A DNA stretch of 64,000 nt, taken from NCBI RefSeq assembly GCF_035920445.1, contig NZ_CP109162.1:3472001-3536000 (forward strand), written 5' to 3'. The stretch is from Nocardia sp. NBC_01730 (GTDB taxonomy: Bacteria > Actinomycetota > Actinomycetes > Mycobacteriales > Mycobacteriaceae). The stretch's first letter is position 1, and each line of letters begins with the position of its first letter. The position numbers and the translations under genes were made by a program. The notes beneath the pieces were generated by a model. It saw only the letters and a list, made by a program, of their open reading frames with translations, did no database searches and was not told the DNA's origin. Positions 54,560 to 63,729 of this stretch are shown here, piece by piece.

Positions 54560-55533
54560 ACTTCCCCGCAGTCCGACCGCGGCGGCTGCGCCGTACCGCC
54601 GCGTTACGCGCGCTGGTGGCCGAGCACCGGCTACACCCGTCAGAGCTGGTCCAGCCCCTGTTCGTGCGCGAGGGCATCGAGGAGCCTCGGCCCATCCCCG
54701 CGATGCCCGGCCAGCTCCAGCACACGCGCGAGAGCCTGCGCAAGGCGGCCGCGACCGCCGCACAGGCGGGGGTGGGCGGAATCATGATCTTCGGTATCCC
54801 CGAGGCCAAGCATCCCGACGGGCGCGGCGCCTGGGACGAGCACGGCATCGCCCAGCTCGCGATCGCCGACGTCGCGGCCGAGGTGGGCGACGCGACTGTG
54901 GTGATCGGCGATATCAATCTCGATGAATACACCGATCACGGACATGTCGGCCTCCTCGGAGCCGACGGCGACGTAGACAACGACGCCACGCTGCGCGCCT
55001 ACACTCGGGTCGCGCTGGCGCAGGCCGGAGCCGGAGCCCACCTGGTAGCGCCGAGCGGCATGATGGATGGCCAAGTCGCCGCCATCCGCGCCGGACTCGA
55101 CGCCGCCGGGTATGAGCGGGTACCCATTCTCGCCTACGCGGCGAAATACGACTCCGCGTTCTATGGGCCCTTCCGCACGGCCGTCGAATCCTCGTTGGTC
55201 GGCACCAGATCCACCCATCAACAGGACCCGGCCAACCTCCGCGAGGCGCTGCGCGAGGTGCTGCTCGACGTCGAGGAGGGCGCCGATCTGGTCATGGTCA
55301 AACCCGCCGGACTCTACCTCGACGTGGTGCGCAGGGTGGCCGACACGGTGGATGTGCCAGTCGCCGCCTACCAGGTCTCGGGTGAGTACGCCGCAATCGA
55401 GGCCGCAGCGCAGCAAGGGATGCTGCAGCGTGAGCGGGCCATCGAGGAGAGTCTGACCGCGATCCGCCGGGCCGGGGCGCGGATCGTCATCACCTACTGG
55501 GCCACCGAGGTCGCACAGCGGCTACCTGGATAG
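54556..55533 (+). CDS. hemB: Porphobilinogen synthase (5-aminolevulinate dehydratase) paralogue
   Basis: This 325-residue TIM barrel would condense two 5-aminolevulinate molecules to porphobilinogen. The start PRRLRRTAALRALVAEHRLH, the first Schiff-base lysine in AYAAKYDSAFYGPFR and the second in LVMVKPAGLYLD are complete. The zinc cysteines of the human-type enzyme are replaced: the loop reads DINLDEYTDHGHVG, without C, which suggests a magnesium-type site. It is the last gene of the operon, coupled by ATGA. The housekeeping hemB of actinobacteria normally sits with hemA-hemC-hemD, so this is probably a second copy with a special role. Confidence 0.93.
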   Translation: MNFPAVRPRRLRRTAALRALVAEHRLHPSELVQPLFVREGIEEPRPIPAMPGQLQHTRESLRKAAATAAQAGVGGIMIFGIPEAKHPDGRGAWDEHGIAQLAIADVAAEVGDATVVIGDINLDEYTDHGHVGLLGADGDVDNDATLRAYTRVALAQAGAGAHLVAPSGMMDGQVAAIRAGLDAAGYERVPILAYAAKYDSAFYGPFRTAVESSLVGTRSTHQQDPANLREALREVLLDVEEGADLVMVKPAGLYLDVVRRVADTVDVPVAAYQVSGEYAAIEAAAQQGMLQRERAIEESLTAIRRAGARIVITYWATEVAQRLPG

Positions 55534-56161
55534 CTGCCGAGCAGGGTAAGCGTGTAACGACGTGGCTGGGGCTTTCTTCGGACTCGACTACGCGCAGGAA
55601 TTCGCTGTCCTCCCCGCGGATACGGTGAAGGCCGTGCTTCACCTGCGGCCCGGCCCAATGTCGTGTCGAGGTTCGAAAGGACCAAGGGACCGCTGGAGCC
55701 CGATCACCCTCGGTGTCAGCGCAGCCGTGTTGCAGGCGTTCCGCGGTGGGTGATCACATCATCATCGGCATGCCGGGAAACATTTGATTCAACCAGTCGC
55801 GTGCCATCGCCATCATCTGATCCAAGGTCATCATCGTGCTCATCTCCTCTCGCTCGAGACTCACCGAAACGGATACCCACGAAGCCGCATCCAAACGGCG
55901 GGACGGCTCACCCGCCGCCGACGCCGACCGCCGCTGCGAACTCGGGCCTCGACGTCACCTCCGACGCTGCTCTCTCAGGTCACAGCGAGCGTTCGATCAG
56001 TGTCAGCTCGATGGTCTGCGGCAGAGTCCGCCGCGGCCTTGTTCGGTTTCGATGTAGCAGTCGGTGGATATCCCGGCGAGCATGGCGACTTCTCCGGCTC
56101 CCGCCTGTCACAACCGGAATTGTGTCCAGCAGGAATACCCACTTCCGAAGGGACCGAGAAC
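55534..56161. other. Intergenic region between hemB and an SDR gene, carrying one micro-ORF
   Basis: Apart from the Met-rich micro-ORF at 55754-55843, no gene is supported. Plus-strand frames are short and shadow-like. The last 300 bases contain the SDR promoter. No clear hemB terminator hairpin with a T-run is visible. Confidence 0.4.
55754..55843 (-). CDS. Methionine-rich micro-protein (29 residues, 11 Met)
   Basis: A 29-codon frame starts at ATG 55843, immediately after AGAGGAG. A further ATG-ATG pair at codons 4-5 has that site at a normal 9-base distance. The peptide reads MSTMMTLDQMMAMARDWLNQ followed by MFPGMPMMM: eleven methionines in 29 residues, with a short amphipathic helix. Such composition is hardly expected by chance in 70% GC DNA. 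Methionine clusters can bind copper(I) or act as oxidant sinks; neither is shown here. It is on the opposite strand to hemB and the SDR gene. Confidence 0.5.
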   Translation of the reverse strand: MSTMMTLDQMMAMARDWLNQMFPGMPMMM

Positions 56162-56890
56162 ATGAGCACCCGAGTAGCCATTGTGACCGGCGGATCGCGG
56201 GGCATCGGACGGCGCAGCGCCGAGCGGCTGGCCGCCGACGGTATGGCGGTCGTCATCGCCTACGCCGCCGATACCGCCGAGGCCGACGCCGCGGTCACGG
56301 ACATCACCACGGCAGGCGGCCAGGCCGTCGCGGTCCGTGCCGACGTCGCCGACGAAGCCGCCGTCACCGCCCTGTTCGACACTGCCGAGCAGCAGTTCGG
56401 CGGCGTCGACGTCGTAGTCAACGCGGCCGGAACGATGACTCTCGCACCGGTCGCGGACCTGGGCCTGAACGCCATGGATCGGATGCACCGCACCAATATT
56501 CGCGGCACCTTCGTCGTCGACCAGCAGGCCGCCCGCCGGGTCCGATCCGGTGGCGCGATCATCAATTTCTCCACCTCGGTGCTCGGCCTGGCACTGCCTG
56601 GCTACGCCGCCTACGCCGCCACCAAAGCAGCCGTCGAAGCCGTCACCCGCATCCTGGCCCGGGAACTACGCGGCCGCGACATCACCGTCAACGCAGTAGC
56701 CCCCGGCCCGACGGCCACTGCCCTGTTCTTCGACGGTAAGGACGAACAAACCATCGCCCGCATGGCCGCACAACCGCCGCTCGAACGCCTCGGCACACCC
56801 GACGACATCGCCGAAGTCGTCGCATTCCTGGCTGGCCCGAGCCGCTGGATCAACGGACAGGTCATCCGCGCCAACGGCGGCATCGTCTGA
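56162..56890 (+). CDS. Short-chain dehydrogenase/reductase
   Basis: This 242-residue classical SDR has TGGSRGIGRRSAERLAADGM (nucleotide loop), VVVNAAGTMTLAPVADLGL, INFSTSVLGLALPGYAAYAA (catalytic S and YxxxK) and APGPTATALFFDGKD. It closely follows the FabG-like pattern but the substrate is unknown. GAAGGGA eight bases before the ATG at 56162 supports the start. The DUF302 gene follows after 85 bases and may share the transcript. Confidence 0.9.
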   Translation: MSTRVAIVTGGSRGIGRRSAERLAADGMAVVIAYAADTAEADAAVTDITTAGGQAVAVRADVADEAAVTALFDTAEQQFGGVDVVVNAAGTMTLAPVADLGLNAMDRMHRTNIRGTFVVDQQAARRVRSGGAIINFSTSVLGLALPGYAAYAATKAAVEAVTRILARELRGRDITVNAVAPGPTATALFFDGKDEQTIARMAAQPPLERLGTPDDIAEVVAFLAGPSRWINGQVIRANGGIV

Positions 56891-56975
56891 TCCCCTCCTG
56901 GGATCTCCACCAGTTGCTCGACGCCACGAACATGACGTCTCGCCACAGCCGAACCAACAGAAAGCGGACCGCACC

Positions 56976-57377
56976 ATGAACCTGGCCCTATCGACCACAC
57001 TCCACACCAGCTTCGACGACGCCGTCGAACGAACCCGTGCAGCACTGTCCGACCAGGGATTCGGCGTGCTCACCGACATCGATATGAAATCGACGTTGAA
57101 GACCAAACTCGGCGAGGACATGGAGGACTACCGCATCCTCGGCGCCTGCGACCCCTCATTGGCCCACCGCGCGGTCGGCGTGAACCGTCAGATCGGGCTG
57201 CTGCTGCCCTGCAACGTGATCGTCCGCCGAGACGCCGCGACCGACAACACCATCATCATCGAAGCGATGAACCCCGAACTGATGGTCCAGGTCACCGGCG
57301 AGCCCGCACTCGAGCCCATCGCCACCGAGGCCACCACCAAACTCCGCACAGCAATCGATTCCCTCCGCGACCGTTGA
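56976..57377 (+). CDS. DUF302 domain protein
   Basis: This 133-residue protein has the DUF302 pattern: TSFDDAVERTRAALSDQGFG, LTDIDMKSTLKTKLGEDMED, YRILGACDPSLAHRAVGVNR and LLLPCNVIVRRD with the conserved LPC. DUF302 proteins are soluble, small and widespread; some sit near sulfur or redox enzymes. The conserved cysteines (GACDP and LLPCN) suggest redox or metal binding. The ATG at 56976 begins the conserved region. Confidence 0.85.
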   Translation: MNLALSTTLHTSFDDAVERTRAALSDQGFGVLTDIDMKSTLKTKLGEDMEDYRILGACDPSLAHRAVGVNRQIGLLLPCNVIVRRDAATDNTIIIEAMNPELMVQVTGEPALEPIATEATTKLRTAIDSLRDR

Positions 57378-57659
57378 CGCACAGCAGGATTCACCTGATC
57401 GGCCGACGCCGATCCAGCCGATGACAGCGACCAGGGCGCCACCAACACTGCGCCGAAACCCGATCTAGATCCCCGGCGCGCGCATCGTTTACCCGCTCGG
57501 AACCAGTTCACGGCGGAGAAGCCACGAGTCCACGATGAGATCGTCGGTACGGTCGGAGCCCAGCCCGGCCAGTTCGCCAAGACACTCGAGTCGATTTCGG
57601 ACGGTGACACCGCCGCCACGCTGTATGTCCATTCAGTGGCTGTGACCAGGTCTTCGTGG

Positions 57660-57733
57660 AGCGGATGACGGGATTCGAACCCGCGACCCTCACCTTGGCA
57701 AGGTGATGCGCTAGCCAGCTGCGCCACATCCGC
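57660..57733 (-). tRNA. tRNA-Gly (anticodon GCC)
   Basis: On the minus strand the acceptor GCGGATG (from 57733) pairs with CATCCGC. The D-arm GCGC..GCGC is intact, and the anticodon stem TCACC/GGTGA closes the loop TTGCCAA with anticodon GCC. The T-arm CGGGTTCGAATCCCG is canonical, and CCA is encoded at 57659-57657 after the discriminator T. The tRNA faces the MFS gene on the same strand and is a typical potential integration site, but no integrase is near. Confidence 0.95.
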
Positions 57734-57807
57734 ATTCGCATCGCGGCTTTATCCGGGATGCGATATAGAACATTAGCGGACACCCGGGGGCAAATGCCAA
57801 TCGCCGC

Positions 57808-59028
57808 TCAGTCCGTCTGCCGGGCCGCCACTCGGTTGCGGCGCACTCCGAGTCCGGCCGCGAACAAGCAGGCCAGGGCGACGACCCCGATGAACCACGG
57901 GAAGACGGTGCTCAGGCCCCAGGTGGTGGCTGCCCAACCGGCCAGGATGGTGGGCAGCGCCATGGCCGAGTAGGCCAGGAGGTAGTACGCCGACATCGTT
58001 TCGCCCCGCTTGTGTTGTGGCACAACTTCCGACAGGTGGCGTAGCGAACCGCCGAAGCCGAGTCCGAAGGTCGCTCCGAGCGCGACACCCGCGCCGAGCA
58101 CCGCGACCCAGTTGTGTGTCGCGAGCGCCGGCACGGTCAGCAGCAGCGCCAGCGCCATGCCGGTGTCGCCGATGATCGCGGCCCACCGTGCGGGCACCCC
58201 GGTCGCGAACAGCTGCGCGGTGGCGGCGGAGAGCGCGGTCGAGGCGACGACGGCTCCGCCGAAGACCAGGTTGTGGATGCCGGTTTGCTGGGTGGCCAGC
58301 GAGGGGTACAGCGACAGCAGCACACCGAGCACCGACCAGGCGGCCATCACCCCGATCGCCGAGAACCAGAAGTCGCCGCGAATCTCCTGCGGCACCGCCG
58401 GTTTCGCGATCCGGATGCGATCGGCCACCCGCGCCGAGTGCGGTTCGCGCAGTGCGAGCACGCCGACGCCGATCGCCAGGCAGACGACGGTGATCACGAC
58501 GTAGGGGGTACGCAGCGGATGCGGGGCGTACTGCGCGAGCAGCGCCGAGCCAAGAATCGCCACGGCCATGCCCACGTTGAACGCGACGCCGCTGAGCTGC
58601 CCGGACCGCTCGCCGCGATGCGGACGCAGATCCAGCAGCGCGGCGGCGCCCGCGACGACGGTCGAGCCGACCGCGACGCCATGCAGCGCACGCGCGAGCA
58701 GCAGCAGCATGACGCTGTCGGCGAGCATGAACACCACCAGCCCCACCACCATGGTGACGAAAGCGCCGAGCAGCACCGGCTTTCGACCGACTACGTCGGA
58801 AATACGTCCGGACACCAGCACCGCGCCCAGCGCGGCGACCGCGTAGACGGCGAACACGATGGTCGTCGTGAGCGGCGAGAGGTGCCACTGCATCTCGTAG
58901 ATGCCGTACAGCGGTGCGGGCACGCCCGACACTCCGAGTGCCACGCCGGTCGCGGCCAGCACCAAGGCGTAGGCCCACCGTTGTGCGATCTGCTCATCCT
59001 CGGCGGCCACCGCCATTGTCGCTGCCAT
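57808..59028 (-). CDS. MFS transporter (12-helix drug efflux type)
   Basis: This 406-residue membrane protein has twelve predicted helices, motif A-like RISDVVGRKPVLLGA between helices 2 and 3 and a glycine-rich helix 5. The N-terminal helix reads GVALGVSGVPAPLYGIYEMQ, common in actinobacterial drug exporters. GGAG five bases before the ATG at 59028 defines the start. The gene is divergent from an ArsR-type regulator with about 90 bases between, including an inverted repeat that probably controls both. The export substrate is unknown. Confidence 0.88.
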   Translation of the reverse strand: MAATMAVAAEDEQIAQRWAYALVLAATGVALGVSGVPAPLYGIYEMQWHLSPLTTTIVFAVYAVAALGAVLVSGRISDVVGRKPVLLGAFVTMVVGLVVFMLADSVMLLLLARALHGVAVGSTVVAGAAALLDLRPHRGERSGQLSGVAFNVGMAVAILGSALLAQYAPHPLRTPYVVITVVCLAIGVGVLALREPHSARVADRIRIAKPAVPQEIRGDFWFSAIGVMAAWSVLGVLLSLYPSLATQQTGIHNLVFGGAVVASTALSAATAQLFATGVPARWAAIIGDTGMALALLLTVPALATHNWVAVLGAGVALGATFGLGFGGSLRHLSEVVPQHKRGETMSAYYLLAYSAMALPTILAGWAATTWGLSTVFPWFIGVVALACLFAAGLGVRRNRVAARQTD

Positions 59029-59047
59029 CGAAACTCCGATCAGGTAA

Positions 59048-59103
59048 GTTTGATAACGGTCGAACCACGATCGACCATACATCCAGTACGATGATCATCA
59101 AAC
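59048..59103. promoter_or_regulatory. Inverted repeat between the MFS and ArsR genes
   Basis: GTTTGAT (59048-59054) and ATCAAAC (59097-59103) form an inverted repeat flanked by CAGGT/ACCTG-like bases. A second near-palindrome (CGATCGACC region) lies inside. The element covers the promoters of both divergent genes and is a likely ArsR-family operator. This is inference from position. Confidence 0.5.
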
Positions 59104-59121
59104 CTGGGAGTGAGCTAGATC

Positions 59122-59451
59122 ATGGCGAATGCTAAAGAGGCAGCACTCGGCGCGCCGCCGGTGGCCTCGCTGCCCACGGTGCTCGGCGCGCTCCAGGACC
59201 CGGTGCGCCTGGAGATGGTACGACGGCTCAGCAACGCGGGAACGGCCGTCCGCTGCGGAGCGCTCTATGAGGTGATCAACAAATCGACCGCCACCCACCA
59301 CTTCAAGATCCTGCGCGAGGCCGGCGTCATCGAGCGCCTGATCATCGACGGCCAGACCTGCCAGCGCCTGCGCACCGAGGACCTCGAATCCGCCCTGCCC
59401 GGGCTGGTTCGCACGATCGTCGAAGCCGCTAACCGCGCCCAGCGCGAGTGA
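59122..59451 (+). CDS. ArsR-family winged-helix transcriptional regulator
   Basis: This 109-residue protein has the ArsR fold: LGALQDPVRLEMVRRLSNAG, then the recognition helix region NKSTATHHFKILREAGVIER and a wing (DGQTCQRLRTED). No CxC metal motif is present in the recognition helix, so a small organic ligand is more likely than a metal. It is divergent from the MFS exporter, which it probably represses. The ATG at 59122 has a GGGAG site somewhat far upstream (11 bases). Confidence 0.87.
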   Translation: MANAKEAALGAPPVASLPTVLGALQDPVRLEMVRRLSNAGTAVRCGALYEVINKSTATHHFKILREAGVIERLIIDGQTCQRLRTEDLESALPGLVRTIVEAANRAQRE

Positions 59452-59480
59452 TACGGTCGCCTTCGCCTGCGGAACCGCGC

Positions 59481-59897
59481 TCAGCAGCTGTCGAACCGCC
59501 ACTGCCCGTCGATGAACGTCCAGGTCCGCGGCTTCGGATCGTCCTCACCGGCGCGGGCGTCGAAATTCTTGATCGTGACCATCCCCGTCGATCCCGACGT
59601 GGTAACGGTGATCTCCGACGGCTTGTTCTTCAGGTCCCTGCCGTCGTAGAGCTGCGCCATGGACGCCGCGTAATCGTCCTCGTTCAGCGTGAGCTTGCAG
59701 CGCGCGGAGCGGAACTGATAAGAGGCAGCGTAATCGTGGCTCGCCAGCGCGGCCGTCATCTTCGAGGCTTCGTCGCGCAGCGCGGCGGAAGTCGGCCCGC
59801 CGGTGGTGCCCCCGCTCGCACCGCCGCACGCGGACAGCACGAGGATCAGCATCGACCCCACGCACAGCGAGCGAAGGGCACGATTCGTTCGGTTCAT
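59481..59897 (-). CDS. Hypothetical lipoprotein
   Basis: This 138-residue protein has a lipoprotein signal peptide (NRTNRALRSLCVGSMLILVL, lipobox LSAC near residue 24), a short glycine/threonine linker and a small alpha-beta domain (EASKMTAALASHDYAASYQF; later PRTWTFIDGQWRFDSC). Two cysteines (SARCKL and the C-terminal C) may form a disulfide. AGGAG five bases before the ATG at 59897 defines the start. It would be anchored on the outside of the membrane. No specific family is recognised. Confidence 0.78.
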   Translation of the reverse strand: MNRTNRALRSLCVGSMLILVLSACGGASGGTTGGPTSAALRDEASKMTAALASHDYAASYQFRSARCKLTLNEDDYAASMAQLYDGRDLKNKPSEITVTTSGSTGMVTIKNFDARAGEDDPKPRTWTFIDGQWRFDSC

Positions 59898-60073
59898 CTC
59901 GACTCCTAGCCACAGATTGCCGGAACGGTACCTGGACAACCGAGTTCAGCACTACACCGACGCGGATGTCGACCCCCGGTCGGCCGAACCGTATCGCAGC
60001 AACGGATTCTCCACCAAGCTGGACACGGAGATCCTGGATCAGCCGACGTGACCACACCGCAGCGGTATCGGGA

Positions 60074-61441
60074 TCAGTTGGGCACCAGCCGCCGAACGGT
60101 CGAGGGCAGGTCACGAATGCGCTTGTACGGCCCCGCGACCGATGCGGCGAAGGGCCGGGACAGCAGCGTGCTCGCGATGGCGGAAACTTCTTCGGTGGTG
60201 ACGGCGTCGATGCGGGAAAGGGTTTCGGAGACGCTGCGATGGTTGCCGTAGCTGAGTTCGCTGCGCCCGAGCCGATTCATCCGTGAGGCGGAGTCCTCCA
60301 GGCCGAGCACCAGGCCGCCGCGCAGCGAACCCTTGGCGCGCGCGCACTCGGCGTCGCTGATCCCGTTGGCCGCCACCTCCTCCAGCACATCACGCGCCAG
60401 CGTCGCCACCTGGCCGAGGTTCTCTGGCTGGCAGCCGATGTAGACCGAGAACGCACCGGTGTCGGCGAATGTGTCGACGCTCGAATACACCGAGTAGGCG
60501 AGCCCGCGTTCTTCCCGGATGCGTTGGAACAGACGGGAACTCAGCCCACCACCAACTACCGCGTTGAGCACCGACAACGGCCAGCGCTGATCCCCCTCGT
60601 GCCGTCCGAAGGCGCGCACCCCGAAAGCCAGGTGCGCCTGCTCGCTGTCGCGGTGGCTCCAGTGCAGCTGCGGCGTGCCGTGCGGGCGGAACCGTCCCTC
60701 CCGCCGTGGCGCGGGCGTCGCCGAAAGGTCGACCCGATTCTCGAAAGCACGGTGCACCAACTCCACCGTGTGATCGTGCTCGACGTTGCCCGCGACCGCG
60801 ACCACCATCCGGTCCGGCCGGTAGCGCCGCAAGTGGAACGACCGCAGCTGCGCGGCCCGCATGGCCTCGATGGATTCGATCGAGCCGATCACCGGGCGCC
60901 CGATCGGGTGGTCGCCGAACAGCGCGGTGAGGAACGCGTCGCCGACCAGGTCCTCGGGGTCGTCGTCGCGCATGGCGATCTCCTCGAGCACCACCTGACG
61001 CTCGACGTCGACGTCCGCGGACCGGCACAGGCCATTCAGCACCACGTCGGACACCAGGTCGACAGCCAAGGGCAGGTCCTCGTCGAGCACGTGCGCGTAG
61101 TAGCACGTCTGCTCCTTGGCGGTGAACGCGTTGAGTTCACCACCGACCGCATCCATCGCCTCGGCGATGTCCAGTGCCGACCGCGTGGGCGTCGCCTTGA
61201 ACAGCAGATGCTCCAGGAAATGCGCGGCGCCCGCGACCGTCGGGCCTTCGTCGCGCGAACCGACCCCTACCCAGACGCCGATCGAGGCCGAGCGCACCCC
61301 GGGCAGGTACTCGGTGACCACGCGCAATCCGCCGGGCAGCACGGTACGCCGCACTCCGGTATCGCTTTCCACCCGCAGCTCCAGTGACGAACCCCCCCGC
61401 CCGGTGTTGAGCAGAGGGGTTGCCATCTTCTTCTTCGTCAC
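60074..61441 (-). CDS. M16-family zinc metallopeptidase (PepR-type processing protease)
   Basis: This 455-residue protein has the inverted zinc motif HxxEH (HFLEHLLFK, near residue 75), the downstream glutamate region (VDVERQVVLEEIAMRDDDPE) and the C-terminal RG-Y loop (REERGLAYSVYSSVD). Pitrilysin-type enzymes of this length work as dimers and degrade peptides. The gene follows pnp by 11 bases on the same strand, the order of Rv2783c-Rv2782c in M. tuberculosis, so co-transcription is expected. The start is a GTG at 61441, before a lysine-rich N-terminus. Confidence 0.92.
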   Translation of the reverse strand: MTKKKMATPLLNTGRGGSSLELRVESDTGVRRTVLPGGLRVVTEYLPGVRSASIGVWVGVGSRDEGPTVAGAAHFLEHLLFKATPTRSALDIAEAMDAVGGELNAFTAKEQTCYYAHVLDEDLPLAVDLVSDVVLNGLCRSADVDVERQVVLEEIAMRDDDPEDLVGDAFLTALFGDHPIGRPVIGSIESIEAMRAAQLRSFHLRRYRPDRMVVAVAGNVEHDHTVELVHRAFENRVDLSATPAPRREGRFRPHGTPQLHWSHRDSEQAHLAFGVRAFGRHEGDQRWPLSVLNAVVGGGLSSRLFQRIREERGLAYSVYSSVDTFADTGAFSVYIGCQPENLGQVATLARDVLEEVAANGISDAECARAKGSLRGGLVLGLEDSASRMNRLGRSELSYGNHRSVSETLSRIDAVTTEEVSAIASTLLSRPFAASVAGPYKRIRDLPSTVRRLVPN

Positions 61442-61452
61442 AGAGACAAGTA

Positions 61453-63729
61453 CTACTCGGTCCCGGCGGCGCCCGCATCGGCCGCGTCGTCAGCCGGCTG
61501 TTCGGCGTTCTCGTCGACCGGAACCAGGGAGATCTTGCCCCGGTTGTCGATGTCGGCGATCTCCACGCGCAGCTTGTCGCCGACGTTCACCACGTCCTCG
61601 ACCTTGGCGACGCGCTTGCCGTTGCCCAGCTTGGAGATGTGCACCAGGCCGTCGCGGCCCGGCAGCAGCGAGACGAACGCGCCGAAGGCAGTGGTCTTGA
61701 CGACCGTGCCGAGGAAACGCTCGCCGACCTTCGGCAGCTGCGGGTTGGCGATGGCGTTGATCGCGTCGATCGCGGCCTGCGCCGACGGGCCGTCGGTCGC
61801 GCCGACGAACACGGTGCCGTCGTCCTCGATGGAGATATTGGCGCCGGTGTCCTCGGTGATCTGGTTGATCACCTTGCCCTTGGGGCCGATCACCTCACCG
61901 ATCTTGTCGACCGGGATCTTGATCGCGGTGACGCGCGGCGCGTACGGGCTCATCTCGTCCGGGGTGGTGATGGCCTCGGCCATCACGTCCAGGATGGTGG
62001 TGCGCGCGTCGTGCGCCTGGCTCAGGGCACCGGCCAGCACCTGCGAGGGGATGCCGTCCAGCTTGGTGTCCAGCTGCAGCGCGGTGACGAACTCGCGGGT
62101 GCCCGCGACCTTGAAGTCCATGTCACCGAAGGCATCCTCGGCGCCGAGGATGTCGGTCAGCGCGACATAGCGGACCTCGTCCTCACCCTTGTCGTTGGTG
62201 ATGGTGTCCGACACCAGGCCCATCGCGATCCCGGCGACCGGCGCCTTCAGCGGCACACCGGCGTTCAGCAGCGACAGGGTGGAGGCGCACACCGAGCCCA
62301 TCGAGGTGGAGCCGTTGGAGCTCAGCGCCTCCGAGACCTGCCGGATGGCGTACGGGAACTCCTCCTGGCTGGGCAGCACCGGGATCAGCGCGCGCTCGGC
62401 CAGCGCGCCGTGCCCGATCTCGCGCCGTTTGGGCGAACCGACTCGGCCGGTCTCACCGGTGGAGAACGGCGGGAAGTTGTAGTGGTGCATGTAGCGCTTG
62501 CTGGTCTCCGGGCCGAGCGAGTCGACCTGCTGGGCCATCTTCACCATGTCCAGGGTGGTGACACCCATGATCTGGGTCTCGCCCCGCTCGAACAGCGCCG
62601 ACCCGTGGGCGCGCGGAACGACCGCGACCTCGGCGGACAGCGCACGGATGTCGGCGAGCCCACGGCCGTCGATGCGGAAGCCGTCGGACAGGATGCGCTG
62701 GCGCACCAGCTTCTTCGTGACGGAGCGGAACGCGGCGCCCAACTCCTTCTCCCGTCCGGCGAAGTCGTCGCCGAGCCGGTCGAGCACGGCGAGCTTGATC
62801 TCGTCGATCTTCTCCTCGCGTTCCTGCTTGCCCGCGATGCCAAGCGCCTCGCTCAGCTCACGCTTGGCGGTGCCTTCGACGGCCTCGTACACATCCTGGC
62901 CGTACGGCGGGAACAGCGGGAACTCTTCGGTCGGCTTCGACGCCAGCTCGGCGAGATCCTGCTGCGCGCGACACAGGCGGGCGATGAACGGCTTGGCGGC
63001 CTCCAGGCCCTCGGCGACGACGGCCTCGGTCGGCGCCTGCGCACCACCCTCGACCAGCTCGATCACCTTGTCGGTGGCCTCGGCCTCGACCATCATGATG
63101 GCGACGTCACCGGACTCGACCACGCGGCCCGCGACCACCATGTCGAACACGGCGCCCTCGAGCTGCTCGACGGTCGGGAACGCCACCCACTGGCTGTCGA
63201 TCAGCGCGACACGCACGCCGCCGACCGGGCCGGAGAACGGCAGACCGGCGATCTGGGTGGACGCGGACGCGGCGTTGATCGCCACCACGTCGTAGAGGTC
63301 GTTCGGGTCCAGGCTCAGCACGGTGACCACGACCTGGATCTCGTTGCGCAGGCCGTCGACGAACGACGGGCGCAGCGGCCGGTCGATCAGGCGGCAGGTC
63401 AGGATCGCGTCGGTGGAGGGACGGCCCTCGCGTCGGAAGAACGAACCGGGGATGCGGCCCGCCGCGTACATCCGCTCCTCGACGTCGACCGTCAGCGGGA
63501 AGAAGTCGAACTGGTCTTTGGGATGCTTGCCGGCGGTGGTAGCCGACAGCAGCATGGTCTCGTCGTCCAGGTAAGCGACGACCGAACCGGCGGCCTGCCG
63601 GGCAAAGCGTCCGGTCTCGAACCGGACGGTGCGGGTGCCGAAGCTGCCGTTGTCGATCAATGCGACGGATTCGAATACGCCGGGCTCGACCTCGATGGCC
63701 GATGTCTTGCGTTCAGTTGTTTCGGTCAT
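61453..63729 (-). CDS. pnp: Polyribonucleotide nucleotidyltransferase (PNPase)
   Basis: This phosphorolytic 3'-5' exoribonuclease and polymerase takes part in RNA turnover. The 758 residues have, in order, the first RNase PH domain (with [20 protein letters not shown]), an all-helical linker and the second catalytic RNase PH domain. The latter carries the phosphate/active-site motif [23 protein letters not shown] domain ([16 protein letters not shown], near residue 600) and an S1 domain ([20 protein letters not shown], near 675) follow. The tail is acidic and alanine-rich. The ATG at 63729 fits the family. In mycobacteria rpsO precedes it; here it must lie beyond the window. Confidence 0.97.
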   Translation of the reverse strand: MTETTERKTSAIEVEPGVFESVALIDNGSFGTRTVRFETGRFARQAAGSVVAYLDDETMLLSATTAGKHPKDQFDFFPLTVDVEERMYAAGRIPGSFFRREGRPSTDAILTCRLIDRPLRPSFVDGLRNEIQVVVTVLSLDPNDLYDVVAINAASASTQIAGLPFSGPVGGVRVALIDSQWVAFPTVEQLEGAVFDMVVAGRVVESGDVAIMMVEAEATDKVIELVEGGAQAPTEAVVAEGLEAAKPFIARLCRAQQDLAELASKPTEEFPLFPPYGQDVYEAVEGTAKRELSEALGIAGKQEREEKIDEIKLAVLDRLGDDFAGREKELGAAFRSVTKKLVRQRILSDGFRIDGRGLADIRALSAEVAVVPRAHGSALFERGETQIMGVTTLDMVKMAQQVDSLGPETSKRYMHHYNFPPFSTGETGRVGSPKRREIGHGALAERALIPVLPSQEEFPYAIRQVSEALSSNGSTSMGSVCASTLSLLNAGVPLKAPVAGIAMGLVSDTITNDKGEDEVRYVALTDILGAEDAFGDMDFKVAGTREFVTALQLDTKLDGIPSQVLAGALSQAHDARTTILDVMAEAITTPDEMSPYAPRVTAIKIPVDKIGEVIGPKGKVINQITEDTGANISIEDDGTVFVGATDGPSAQAAIDAINAIANPQLPKVGERFLGTVVKTTAFGAFVSLLPGRDGLVHISKLGNGKRVAKVEDVVNVGDKLRVEIADIDNRGKISLVPVDENAEQPADDAADAGAAGTE

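Noticed and set aside
57188..57727. A 179-codon minus-strand frame over DUF302 and the tRNA-Gly gene
   Set aside because: It covers the tRNA and the antisense of the DUF302 gene; a shadow.
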